From positions 12,955,961-13,019,960 of the forward strand of contig NC_058165.1 in NCBI RefSeq assembly GCF_020080835.1: 64,000 bases of DNA. Direction: 5' to 3'. Positions 22,301 through 33,227 of the stretch are shown piece by piece. Position 1 is the first letter of the stretch; each line of letters opens with the position of its first letter. Source of the DNA: Cotesia glomerata (lineage: Eukaryota; Arthropoda; Insecta; Hymenoptera; Braconidae). Both the position numbers and the translations under genes were made by a program. Below the pieces are notes generated by a model. The model had not been told where the DNA came from. It searched no databases and saw only the letters and a program-made list of their open reading frames with translations.

Positions 22301-23826
22301 TCTAACGATTGACATCGCATCCTGATACTGTTGTAACATATTACGTGGAGAACAGGTGAATGTCGAAGGTAGTATCACTACTTTACCAATATTGCAAGGT
22401 ATATTACTATTTTCATTTCTTGATTTCAAATGATCTAATAACCCCTTATATGATTCTGCCCGTAACTTTTTTTGGTTGAACCTGCAATAATTTAATCTAT
22501 CTTTTTCTATTTTTACATAACTATCCACTACCCACTGCTGAGTTAAACGACGGCCCATCAGAAAAACATTAAATTCATCACGAATTGCTAATTTATACTT
22601 ATAATAGTCTACACGAGTTACCCTTCGTGTCGTTTTCTTAATATAAGGTATACTGTCATGCCATCCTTGATTACCATAGGGATAAAATTGAGGATAAACC
22701 CAAGGTTCGGTATTAGGATCCATCGTACTTAATCGTTGAAGAGTTTTAGTATTTTTATTTGCGACTGTGATACATGATTCCGGTATTTCATCATCAGCAG
22801 TAGTAGAAAAATTGCCGCGACTTCATTTACTCTTTGAAAGTTGTACCGTCGAGCATCCATACCAGGCTTCAAAGTAAATAACAGACTCAATTCAGGTTCA
22901 ATAACGTTTCCATGTGAATCACGCGTAGAATTACTATCTATAACATCCTTCATCATTTGGTATGACTCAGCAAATACATTATGATCACGAATTATACAAT
23001 CTATTGTTTTTAATAGTTCTAAATCACATTCAATATTTTGATTTAAACGTATTTCTGCCGCTTCATTGGTATCTACAATAAAGAGTTGACCGTAACTTGG
23101 CGTTTCGTCAATCAGTGGATACAATGCCGTATTCATTTGGTAATAAATTTGTCCTTGAATTTTGAAGCAGTACGGCCTCCTTCTCTGGGAACTGAGATTG
23201 TATAAGTTAGCATTGAATGATGCAAATGAAAAGGAACTGTTATAATTTCTTATTCGGTCAAAGAAATTTCTTGACTTTTCATGAGTTTCTTCAAATAAGG
23301 ATTTTAAAATTACTGGAGGTTCGGGCATTGCTTCCAATTTAACTTCTCCATGTCGGCAACACTCATTGAAATAGTTTTTTTTATTCGCAACGTGTTCAAG
23401 AGCGAAATGTTTTGATAGACAGTGTTGACATATTATATTCATTGGGCCTATATAATCTTCACGTATCGTATCATGATTATTGAGTACATGAAGTACTGTA
23501 TCACTCATGTCGATATTTTGTATAGAAACACTTTTTGTAACTGCAGTGGTTTTGTGAGGTGTTTCGGTAGTATGTAAGGATATATTAGTGGATGTGAACG
23601 AAGTTTCACATACCTCTGTCAAAGTTTGCTCATCTCCACTTATAGAATTACTTGTACCACTTACAGGAAGAACGTTCTCATCAGTCAGATTACGAACCAA
23701 TGAATTCAAATTTTCATTCTTTTTCTGTTTTCGACGGTTTCGTTGTTGTTCATTTCTTCTTTCTCTGCGCGCTTTTTTAAATTCGGCTTCTTCGGCTGGT
23801 TCTCGATCAATTTTTCTACGTGGTAT
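19322..23826 (-). pseudogene. Helitron Rep/helicase, left arm copy (inactivated)
   Basis: A rolling-circle (HUH) replication initiator fused to a Pif1-like SF1 helicase. The Rep part has GLPHLHMLLTL (the HUH motif) and KYLCKYCYKGHD (the two catalytic Tyr, four residues apart). The helicase has GPGGSGKT (Walker A), WDEAPM (Walker B), GGDFRQLLPV and the C-terminal KAQGQTF and ALSRVRS. Compared with the right copy it has lost its start (ATA at 23824-23826). It also has one-base deletions near 22810 and 21359, a stop at 21027-21029 (TAA for GAA), a two-base deletion near 20800, and a paired deletion and insertion near 19533 and 19508 that put KAQGQTF out of frame. It has no insertion where the right copy carries a LINE. 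Confidence 0.92.
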
Positions 23827-23829
23827 ACT

Positions 23830-26800
23830 TACAGAAAAAGATAAACTAAATAAGAAATAAAACAGAAGTAATTGAGAAATTTACAATATAAATGATTTTT
23901 TAATGTCAAGGAAGGTTATATTATAAAGCTATAGATTAAAATCAAGAAATTTATTGAAATAAGTTACAAAAAATAATAAACAATTTAATTTATTACAAAG
24001 ATATATGTCTATACGATTTTATGATATCATTTCAATTTCATTTTCATTCAATTCATATATTGTGTAATTCAAGGTAGCGTGGTATATTCTTGGTACTGGC
24101 GTTTATGTTCTAGTATATTCTTATGTAACGATCTTAATATTTATTTTTTATGGTAAAAAAAAAATTTCTGTAGCCTTATCGTTTTTTTCTTTTTCGGTCA
24201 AGTTCTGTTCTAGGTCTGAATTTTGATTATCAGATATTACTGTACCGTTTTCCTCGGAACCTGAAACATAAAAAGTATGCATTAAAATTAAGTTCAATAT
24301 AAATGTACAATAAAGAAGCGCCACAGGACAATTAAGTAAGCATATATTCATGAATGTGAGATATTTTACGAGAAGTCAAAGAATAAGATTATGACCAGAA
24401 TTTTGATTATAGTTGTGATATCGTTAAAATCGATAAATGATTGACGGGGCTGCGGCAATTAGTCAGATAATTAGTAACAAATAATTAACTTTGAATTTGT
24501 CAAATTAATGCTCGATAATTTAAAAATCCTGATAGATGTATTATAATGTATTATAAATTTCGAAAGATTAAAAGAAAATCCGGAAATTAACTAAAGCTGA
24601 CTTTGATTATCAATGATATTGATGTATATTAAAATCCATCAATTACTCATGGTATAATAATGGACAGAATAAATTATGACACATAGAATTAAAAATTATC
24701 TTACCTATTATATCTGAAGATAATAACGCTACTTCCCTGAGATTAGCAGATCCTTAACCTCAGAAATTAGAAAAATATGAGCGTATCTGAAAGTAAATGC
24801 ACATGTTATGAGTAATCATCTATAATTGAAATTATTATTATATTTATCGAAATTTGTATTATCACCACAATTATATTAATAATTGTAATTAAAAATTATA
24901 ACTTTTATGTGCAAAACTAAATACTTACAGAAAAATGTATACAAGTCCTCCTGAACTTTTTGAACGTAGGTAAATCAAATTTATCTTAAAATTGTTAATT
25001 GCCTTTGAGCGACTACGACGTTGTTTTGAATTTTAACATGTATAAAATAAGAAAACTGCATCGGCACTCGTAGTCTTGGTAATAACGTATTTTTTCCGAT
25101 CCCAATTCAATTTATATCAATGTATACGTGTGCAAACACATGAGCCATAGAAATTAATTTATTTTACATGCAAGTTACTTGTCACTGAAGTGTCAAGTAT
25201 AAATTGATATAACTTGATCATACGATAAAAGTAACTGACGATTACGTTATCTGTACAGATTTGTAAACCAATTAGAAATGTCGAAATACAAATGAATGTC
25301 ATTGATAAAAATTTTTCTGTCGTCAATTACAGATTATACACTGCACTAAATGATAGGTGATGATTGAGGATATTCATAACAATAATGGAGTCGTAATCTT
25401 AAGTGTTATTATTTATCTTAGAAATAATTACATAATAATTAGAGTCAGTTGTAGTTGTAAGTACTTTACTAATCGTAAACCATGACAGAATTGCAAACAG
25501 CGATCTGTTTTAGTTGTACTGGAGTAAATATTTGTATGATTGAGTTTAATGACCGGTAAATTACCAACAAAATAACCATTTGACAATTCTTCAGTAAATC
25601 ATCACAAGGTAGTACACAACGGAAGAGTTAATAATAATCTATTCAATGGGCAGTTTTTAAATAAACGTAACATATTCGAGATTTTAAAATAAATAATAAT
25701 TATTACGGTTAGCCATTCGAATAAAACAATATTGAATAGTACATGATAGATAAAAATAAATCAGTACAAAATGGATCGATACATATTAGATAAAAGATCC
25801 TGTCAAACTAATTAAATTTTTCATGTTCAAAAACTGTCAATGAAAATTAATTTTTACTTAATATTGTTAAAAAAAAAAATTTTAATTAATAATGAAAATC
25901 ATTTAAGTTTAATTTATCAATCTCGGTTTTGAAATCTTATAAAGATGCATACACTCATATAATTTCAATTTGGTAACATTAAATAAAATTAAATAATAAA
26001 AATAATAAATAAATACCTTGACAATTTTGACTGCGACTCTGAAATATTAACACAATAATTTCCTAAAGTAAAATAACAATAAGCAATTCTGAATTAGAAA
26101 TATTTATTTAAATTATTATTTATTTATTCAACACAGAAAATAGAAACATTATATTTATCTTGTTAGTTACAAAAACTATTTGGCAACAGATATTTTTATA
26201 ATTTTATCTTAGCATAATGAATCTTAATATTACCTATTTGTAACCTATCGCAGTTTTTATAATCTAAAATCACGTACTTTCAGTACACTTAATTAACGAT
26301 ATGATTATTATACATATATCAGGTATCAGGTAAAATGTAATAGTCTTTGTATTTACTGACTAATACTGCGATAAGTATCACAACTAATGAAATATAATAA
26401 AATCAATATATTAAAATACAGAAAACTTAATTTTCTTTAAGAAAAGATGAGAAATAAGTAAAAAAGCAGTTTGCATGCACTGTCCATTATTTCATTTCAT
26501 TGACGAAATTTTTCGCCATACATAGCGGCACAGATTTATTTTGAGAATCGAAACGATCATTTAAAAAAAAAAAAAAAAAATATATATTAAAATACAGAAA
26601 ACTAAGTCTTCTTTAAAGAAAAAAAAAAACTGAAACGAGAATAACTGTCATCTTAATTAGATGAGTGCTATTAAAATTAAAATAGGAATTAGCGGACAAG
26701 TACTTATTGTCACGATTCAGTATGAAAATAAAAAACTATTTGAAAACATAAAAAAAAACCGAAAAATTAAAAAGAAAATATTTTTCATGCACTGTGCATT

Positions 26801-26985
26801 ATGACATTTTGATAACGAAATTTCTTGCCATACATAGCAGCACAGATCTTTTATAAGAATCGAAATGACTAACGTAATTAAAAAATATTAATAAGGTATT
26901 GACTGTTTTGTTAATTTAAATTAAATACTGGCGTAGGAATACTTAATTATATCAATTAGTCAACACAATCTGACGCAATATCATA
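23830..26985 (-). other. Spacer between Helitron and OB-fold-like gene, left arm
   Basis: AT-rich, no long coding frame. It mirrors 33228-36389 and carries the same splice-like signals, including a 68-codon frame (24148-24351) ending LTEKEKNDKATEIFFLP. See the right arm for detail. Confidence 0.6.
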
Positions 26986-26989
26986 AACT

Positions 26990-28290
26990 TTAACCTACTG
27001 TAGGTTTTTTAGTGGCGACGTTAGAGTCATCAACAGCTTTACGCTTAGATGGAGTGATCATCCCTAAGCGTCGCATTTCGCTCTCAGTTAATGGTGGCTT
27101 TGAGGCGTCCAGAGAAACATCGGCACTGCTGCGGACAGTCAAAATAGTCGATACTTTCATCTAGAACACAAAATTAAGCATAATTAGACTCTATTAACTG
27201 ATAAAACATAATAAAATAAATAATTCTATCGAATGTACTTACTTCTGTCCAAACCAGACTCACAAATTACTTTAATGTGAGCTCCTTGAGGGAAAGTAAT
27301 GGGGAGTCGGTAATCGTGCAACATGGACTCGCAATTTAAATTTTCCATCTATGATCACCCCACTGCCAATTGTCGAACCAAATGAAACAACCGGTCCGAA
27401 TGGTAACTTTAACCAACCAGAAACAGCGGAAACAATTTTTCAAAATTATTAACGAAATCGTAATTTAACAAAATAAGATAAGTAGCGTAACGTTTGAATA
27501 TGAAAACTCACCCAATCGACCACGCTCATTTGGTGCATCCTCGAGTTTAACAACTCTTGGTGGTGAATTATCGACGTCATCTTTGAAATAAATTTCGCGC
27601 AACTTGGATTGTCGATGAATTGGTAACCGACAATTCAATTAATCCGACGTTGTCCGCAGGGTTATTGAATTTCACGTTAACCGCAGATGCTTTTGCGCGC
27701 GTAATTGTAATAACCTTAAAGAATATTCAACAGTTATATTTTTGTCGATTGTATAAAAATTCCAGTTAAAATTTTAATTTCGAATAAAAATACTTACGTT
27801 ACGTATGCGGAGAATTGTGGAAAATTCCGTGGCTTTTTGTCCCCAGAAAAGCACTCTGACTCGATTACCGGTACCATTGTTGACAATGATTTTAAATAGC
27901 GATGTCGTGCCATGGCCCCTTGCCGCTAGGAACTTGTTTCGTTCCCTCAACTTGGTCTACGTACCCTTGAAGTTCACTATAAATGGAATAAAAGATTTTA
28001 ATTAAATGTACAGATGTAAGAAATAATAATGCTTGGGTTAAAAAATGCATGAGAGTTACTTTATTTTTAACCCAAACCCAGCCGATATTAATGCTCACGT
28101 GCGTATGAAAAAAATGCTAAAGTTTAAAATAGTTGTCATGTGGAATATATAAAGTAATGATAAATAATTTCAAGATATATTATTTAATTATCAAATTTTC
28201 AATTGAAACTTACATTGTGTCATCACCGACCACCCAGTAATTAATTTCCTCTTCTGTGGTGAATTCACTTATCGCGGCTTGGTTAGTCAT
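26990..28290 (-). pseudogene. OB-fold-like protein gene, left arm copy, five exons, frameshifted
   Basis: Exons on minus: 28214-28290, 27798-27976, 27512-27714, 27243-27426 and 26990-27160. They correspond one to one to the right arm copy. Differences that break it: an extra G with a C-to-T change near 27918 (exon 2), an extra T near 27583 (exon 3), an extra A near 27330 (exon 4), and an acceptor before exon 4 that reads CG in place of AG. The first exon and the C-terminal exon, with the PSKRK nuclear-localisation-like motif, are unbroken. It points the same way as the left Helitron and lies about 3.2 kb upstream of it. For the product see the right arm copy. Confidence 0.75.
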
Positions 28291-28735
28291 TGTTTTATAA
28301 TGTAATACGCAATTAATAATGCACAAATGCTTTTAAGAAAAATTTATGCGACCGTACTCGCTGAATGCCCGGTGTGGAAAAGGACCCTATCCACATGCAG
28401 GAGAGTTTGGTTGTAGTAATGGTGCAATGCTGCCAATTGCCAAACTTAAGAAAACTTGCCAACAGCAGCGTGCCTGCTTGTTTTATAAACAACCCATGAC
28501 TATAATGGTTATACCGGGAGTGAAAGTTCAGTAAATTCAGTTTAATGGCTGGTAAATTCTGCACCAAAAAGTAACTATTTAGCGAAATCTTCCTCTGAGG
28601 TAAAATCAACTCTAAGGGTGGTATACAATGGAAAAGTTGATAAAAATAATTTATTAAACGTGCGCAGTTTTTTTAAACGCAACATATTAAGAGATTTTAA
28701 AATAAATAATTATAATAATAATAATATATGTAATA

Positions 28736-28755
28736 ATAATAATAATAATAATAAT
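28736..28755. repeat. (AAT)n microsatellite, mirrored at 31494-31545
   Basis: Trinucleotide repeat within the palindrome; the right arm counterpart (TTA)n is much longer. Confidence 0.85.
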
Positions 28756-28810
28756 AGCAAAATAAATTATTGTACATAATCGATATAAATTCAGAAAAAA
28801 GATCCTGTCA

Positions 28811-29060
28811 TCCTCCCTATATTATAAAAATAGATGAGAAAGTCTTGAAGTGTAGTCAAAGGTCGAAACTCGCATAAAAAAACGGGCCACTGCGTGATTC
28901 ATTGTGGTTAAAATTTATGTAGCAAGCGCTATTCAAATTTCTAGTCCCCTATATTATAAAAATAGATGAAAGTCTTGAAGTTAGTCAAAGGTCGAAACTC
29001 TGCAAAACGGGCCACATTCATTATTATTAGAAATGAAGCGTAGCTCTATTCAAATTCTAG
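28811..29060 (+). mobile_element. Two tandem short Helitron-like units (decayed), left arm
   Basis: Each unit starts with a CCTATATTATAAAAATAGATG-like 5' end and finishes in CTAG (28941-28944 and 29057-29060). They correspond to the two clean 126-bp units of the right arm but have lost the GC-rich 3' hairpin and carry several indels. Confidence 0.65.
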
Positions 29061-29513
29061 TACTGAATTAAATTTTCATGTTTGAAAAACTTTTAATAAA
29101 AATTAATTTCACTCAATATTGTTAAAAAAAAATTTTACTAATTATAAAAATGTAAAATTATTCAAGTTCAATTTATCAACCTTGGCTTGAAATTTTATAA
29201 AAATGTATACACTCATATAATTTTAATTTTTGATAACGTTGGAAAAAATAAAATTTAAAAATAAAAAATAAATAAGAATACCTTGGACAATTTCGCCTTT
29301 CTCGACTCTGAAATATGAACACATAATTTCCTTAAGTAAAATTTTTTGAATTAGAAAATAATTTATTTAATTATTATTTATTTATTCAATACAGAAAATA
29401 AGAAACATTATATTTATCTTAATATTACCATTATTTGTAACCTATCGTAAAGTTCTTATAAATTAAACATGTACGTACTTTCAGTACATTTAGAATTAAC
29501 GATGATATGATTA

Positions 29514-29613
29514 NNNNNNNNNNNNNNNNNNNNNNNNNNNNNNNNNNNNNNNNNNNNNNNNNNNNNNNNNNNNNNNNNNNNNNNNNNNNNNNNNNNNNNN
29601 NNNNNNNNNNNNN
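29514..29613. other. Assembly gap (100 N)
   Basis: Exactly 100 N at the inner end of the left palindrome arm. A round-number gap normally means unknown length. Any reading frame drawn across it is meaningless. Confidence 0.99.
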
Positions 29614-29749
29614 TTAATAACAATTGCAATTTTTTACCTGCACCAAAATCCTTCAAAAACATTTTTCTAGAGGTGATTCCGAATCGAATGAGCCATCGCT
29701 CATATTTTTAGGACCTTTATCTCTATTTTTCACGTTTTTGAACTTGTTG

Positions 29750-30541
29750 ACTAGACTACAATACGTAATTGACAATTTTACGTGTGATGAAGAGATAAGT
29801 CACTGGGTAGTTGATGATGATTGTATGTAAGTACTTTTCAGATACCTATCGTTTAAATTATTCTTTTAAATATGCGTCTCAGCCATTTTGATTGACTTTA
29901 CTGATGCTATCAACATTGATTAATAATAACTATTATTATTTCATTAATATTATTTTCTACTTTTTAATTTTAATTTGCAGTGAGTTATGTGGTTATGTAG
30001 ACGAAGTAGTAGGTATGAAAAAGGTGGTCGTCGGAAGAGCCTTCAATGACAGGATTATCAATCTTCTGTCAGTCATTGTTAATAATGGTGGCAACAGTCG
30101 AATCTGCGTTCTGTTTTGGGGAGACACAGCTACCCAACTTTTTGGTAACTTATCTGAACGATCCGTAAGTTTTATACATTATTTCAATAACATACATAGT
30201 AGATACAATGATAATAACCGATGTAATATTAATTCTACATTTGCTTCAGATCATTACTATCAAACGTGCAAAGGCGCAAAAACGGAATTCTCAGTTTCAC
30301 GACCCAGAAGATGGTGTGGGACCCATTGAATTATCAACAACGCAAGTATCTACTGTTGTTATTGAAAACTTTTTATTTCACCCTCTAAAAGTTCCCATTC
30401 CACCACAACATCAAGGTAAGACTACTTTCAATAATTAATTATTATTATATAGTGATAATATAAATATATAAATATCAATTAAATATTTCAGGAAATTCCT
30501 GTTTAGTTCAACGAAGAAGCGAAGACCTACTTCAGGATTAA
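29750..30541 (+). pseudogene. OB-fold-like protein gene, central diverged copy, four exons recognised
   Basis: Exons on +: up to 29826 (start uncertain), 29981-30164, 30250-30415 and 30492-30541 (stop TAA). Intron phases 2, 0 and 1 equal those of the arm copies, and the same landmarks appear: EEISHWVVDDD, ELCGYVDEV, VNNGGNSRICVLFWGD and KRAKAQKR. Identity to the arm copies over exon 2 is only roughly 40 percent by eye. The last exon gives a short tail in place of the two C-terminal exons, so the protein would be about 160-210 aa. The true first exon may be in or beyond the N gap. It could be a working short paralogue or a truncated one; no frameshift is visible in the recognised exons. Confidence 0.6.
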
Positions 30542-30958
30542 AATCAACTGCCGTTGATTAACTGCTGGCAGAAATATTTGCTTTTTTATTTGTCAGTTTG
30601 ATTAAATTCTCGATTCAGTTTTTTTTTTTTAAAGAAGACTTAGTTTTCTGTATTTTAATATATTTTTTTTTTATTATATCTATCATTAGTTGTGATACTT
30701 ATCGCAGTGTTAGTCAGTAAATACAAAGACTATTACATGTTACCGGATACCTGATATATGTATAATAATCATATCATCGTTAATTAAATGTACTGAAAGT
30801 ACGTAATTTTAATTTATAAGAACTGCGATAGGTTACAAATGGTAATATTAAGATAAATATAATGTTTTTATTTTCTGTATTGAATAAATAAATAATAATT
30901 TAAATAATTATTTCTAATTCAAAATTTTACTTAAGGAAATTATGTGTTCATATTTCAG

Positions 30959-30980
30959 AGTCGAAGGCGAAATTGTCAAG
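30959..30980 (+). other. 22-nt candidate microexon (central copy)
   Basis: A 22-nt segment starting AGTCGAAGG lies between TATTTCAG and GTACTTA. The same block, 22 nt long with AG and GT edges, occurs at 34177-34198 and in the left arm. Non-coding by itself; possibly an untranslated exon. Confidence 0.4.
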
Positions 30981-31191
30981 GTACTTATTTATTTTTATTT
31001 TTAAATTTTATTTAACGTTATCAAATTAAAATTATATGAGTGTATACATTTTTATAAAATTTCAAACCAAGGTTGATAAATTGAACTTGAATAATTTTTA
31101 TTTTTATAATTAATTAAAATTTTTTTTTTAACAATATCGAGTGAAATTAATTTTTATTAAAAGTTTTTCAACATGAAAAATTTAATTAGTA

Positions 31192-31443
31192 CTAGAAATT
31201 TGAATAGCGCGCTACGCGCGCGCCTAAATTTTAACCAATAATGAATCGTGGCCCGTTTTTTTGCGAGTTTCGACCTTTGACTAACTTCAAGACTTTCATC
31301 TATTTTATAATATGGGACTAGAAATTTGAATAGCGCGCTACGCGCGCGCCTAAATTTTAACCAATAATGAATCGTGGCCCGTTTTTATGCGAGTTTCGAC
31401 CTTTGACTAACTTCAAGACTTTCATCTATTTTATAATATAGGA
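31192..31443 (-). mobile_element. Two tandem 126-bp Helitron-like units, right arm
   Basis: Units at 31192-31317 and 31318-31443, minus orientation. Each runs from a CCTATATTATAAAATAG-like start (TCC at the outer one) to a GCGCGCGTAGCGCGC hairpin, ATTCAAATTT and CTAG followed by T or the next unit. This is the shape of minimal non-autonomous Helitrons in a head-to-tail pair. The 3' end differs from that of the large Helitron (CTGG), so they belong to another family. Confidence 0.72.
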
Positions 31444-31490
31444 GGATGACAGGATCTTTTTTCTAATTTATATCGATTATGTACAATTTA

Positions 31491-31543
<53 letters not shown>

Positions 31544-31929
31544 ATTATTTATTTTAAAATCTCTAATATGTTGCGTTTAAAAAACGCACGTTTAATAAAT
31601 TATTTTTATAAACTTTTCCATTGTATACTACCCTTAAGTTGATTTACTAGAAGATTCGCTAAATAGTTACTTTTTTGGTAATTTACCAGCCATTAAACTG
31701 AATTTACGAACTTTCACTCCGGTATAACTATAGTTGTTTATAAACAAGCAGGCGCTGCTGTTGGCAATTTTCTTAAGTTTGGCAATTGGCAGCATTGCAA
31801 TTACTACAACCAAACTCTCCTGCATGTGGATAGGGTCCTTTTCCACACCGGGCATTCAGCGAGTACGGTCGCATAAATTTTTCTTAAAAGCATTTGTGCA
31901 TTATTAATTGCGTATTACATTATAAAACA

Positions 31930-33227
31930 ATGACTAACCAAGCCGCGATAAGTGAATTCACTACAGAAGAGGAAATTAATTACTGGGTGGTCGGTGATGA
32001 CACAATGTAAGTTTCAATTGAAAATTTGATAATTAAATAATATATCTTGAAATTATTTATCATTACTTTATATATTCCACATGACAACTATTTTAAACTT
32101 TAGCATTTTTTTTTCATACGCACGTGAGCATTAATGGCTGGGTTTGGGTTAAAAATAAAGTAACTCTCATGCATTTTTAACCCAAGCATTATTATTTCTT
32201 ACATCTGTACATTTAATTAAAATCTTTTATTCCATTTATAGTGAACTTCAAGGGTACGTAGACCAAGTTGAGAGGAACGAAACAAGTTCCTAGCGGCAAG
32301 GGCCACGGCACGACATCGCTATTTAAAATCATTGTCAACAATGGTACCGGTAATCGAGTCAGAGTGCTTTTCTGGGGACAAAAAGCCACGGAATTTTCCA
32401 CAATTCTCCGCATACGTAACGTAAGTATTTTTATTCGAAATTAAAATTTTAACTGGAATTTTTTTATACAATCGACAAAATATAACTGTTGAATATTCTT
32501 TAAGGTTATTACAATTACGCGCGCAAAAGCATCTGCGGTTAACGTGAAATTCAATAACCCTGCGGACAACGTCGGATTAATTGAATTGTCGGTTACCAAT
32601 TCATCGACAATCCAAGTTGCGCGAAATTTATTTCAAGATGACGTCGATAATTCACCACCAAGAGTTGTTAAACTCGAGGATGCACCAAATGAGCGTGGTC
32701 GATTGGGTGAGTTTTCATATTCAAACGTTACGCTACTTATCTTATTTTGTTAAATTACGATTTCGTTAATAATTTTTTGAAAAATTGTTTCAGCTGTTTC
32801 TGGTTGGTTAAAGTTACCATTCGGACCGGTTGTTTCATTTGGTTCGACAATTGGCAGTGGGGTGATCATAGATGGAAAATTTAAATTGCGAGTCCATGTG
32901 CACGATTACCGACTCCCCATTACTTTCCCTCAAGGAGCTCACATTAAAGTAATTTGCGAGTCTGGTTTGGACAGAAGTAAGTACATTCGATAGAATTATT
33001 TATTTTATTATGTTTATCAGTTAATAGAGTCTAATTATGCTTAATTTTGTGTTCTAGATGAAGTATCGACTATTTTGACTGTCCGCAGCAGTGCCGATGT
33101 TTCTCTGGACGCCTCAAAGCCACCATTAACTGAGAGCGAAATGCGACGCTTAGGGATGATCACTCCATCTAAGCGTAAAGCTGTTGATGACTCTAACGTC
33201 GCCACTAAAAAACCTACAGTAGGTTAA
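31930..33227 (+). pseudogene. OB-fold-like (RPA-like, tentative) protein gene, right arm copy, five exons
   Basis: Exons: 31930-32006, 32242-32420, 32505-32706, 32794-32976 and 33058-33227, all GT-AG, phases 2, 0, 1, 1. Without one extra A near 32273, which shifts exon 2, the coding length would be 810 bp (269 aa). Landmarks: EEEINYWVVGDD, ELQGYVDQV, IIVNNGTGNRVRVLFWGQKA, a FKLRVHVHDYRLPITFPQG stretch and a basic tail PSKRK...TKKP that looks like a nuclear localisation signal. The V-L-F-W-G...A followed by ITITRAKA and later a strand-rich part resembles the DNA-binding OB fold of replication protein A. RPA-like single-strand binding proteins are known cargo of plant and some animal Helitrons. 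The assignment rests on pattern only. It points toward the Helitron, about 3.2 kb upstream. Confidence 0.6.

Larger units (their letters stand above)
19340..29513 (-). repeat. Left arm of ~22-kb palindrome
   Basis: This whole segment is the reverse complement of 30766-41607 apart from the LINE insertion on the right, point changes and short indels. From outside inward it holds a Helitron gene, a spliced spacer, an OB-fold-like gene and two short Helitron-end units, and it stops at the N gap. Similarity is very high over the Helitron and drops toward the centre, mostly through indels. Confidence 0.95.

Noticed and set aside
21354..22325. Short frames antisense to the left Helitron (and their mirrors on the right)
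   Set aside because: Shadows of the Rep/helicase reading frame.
29456..29662. A minus-strand frame across the N gap
   Set aside because: Half of it is unknown bases.
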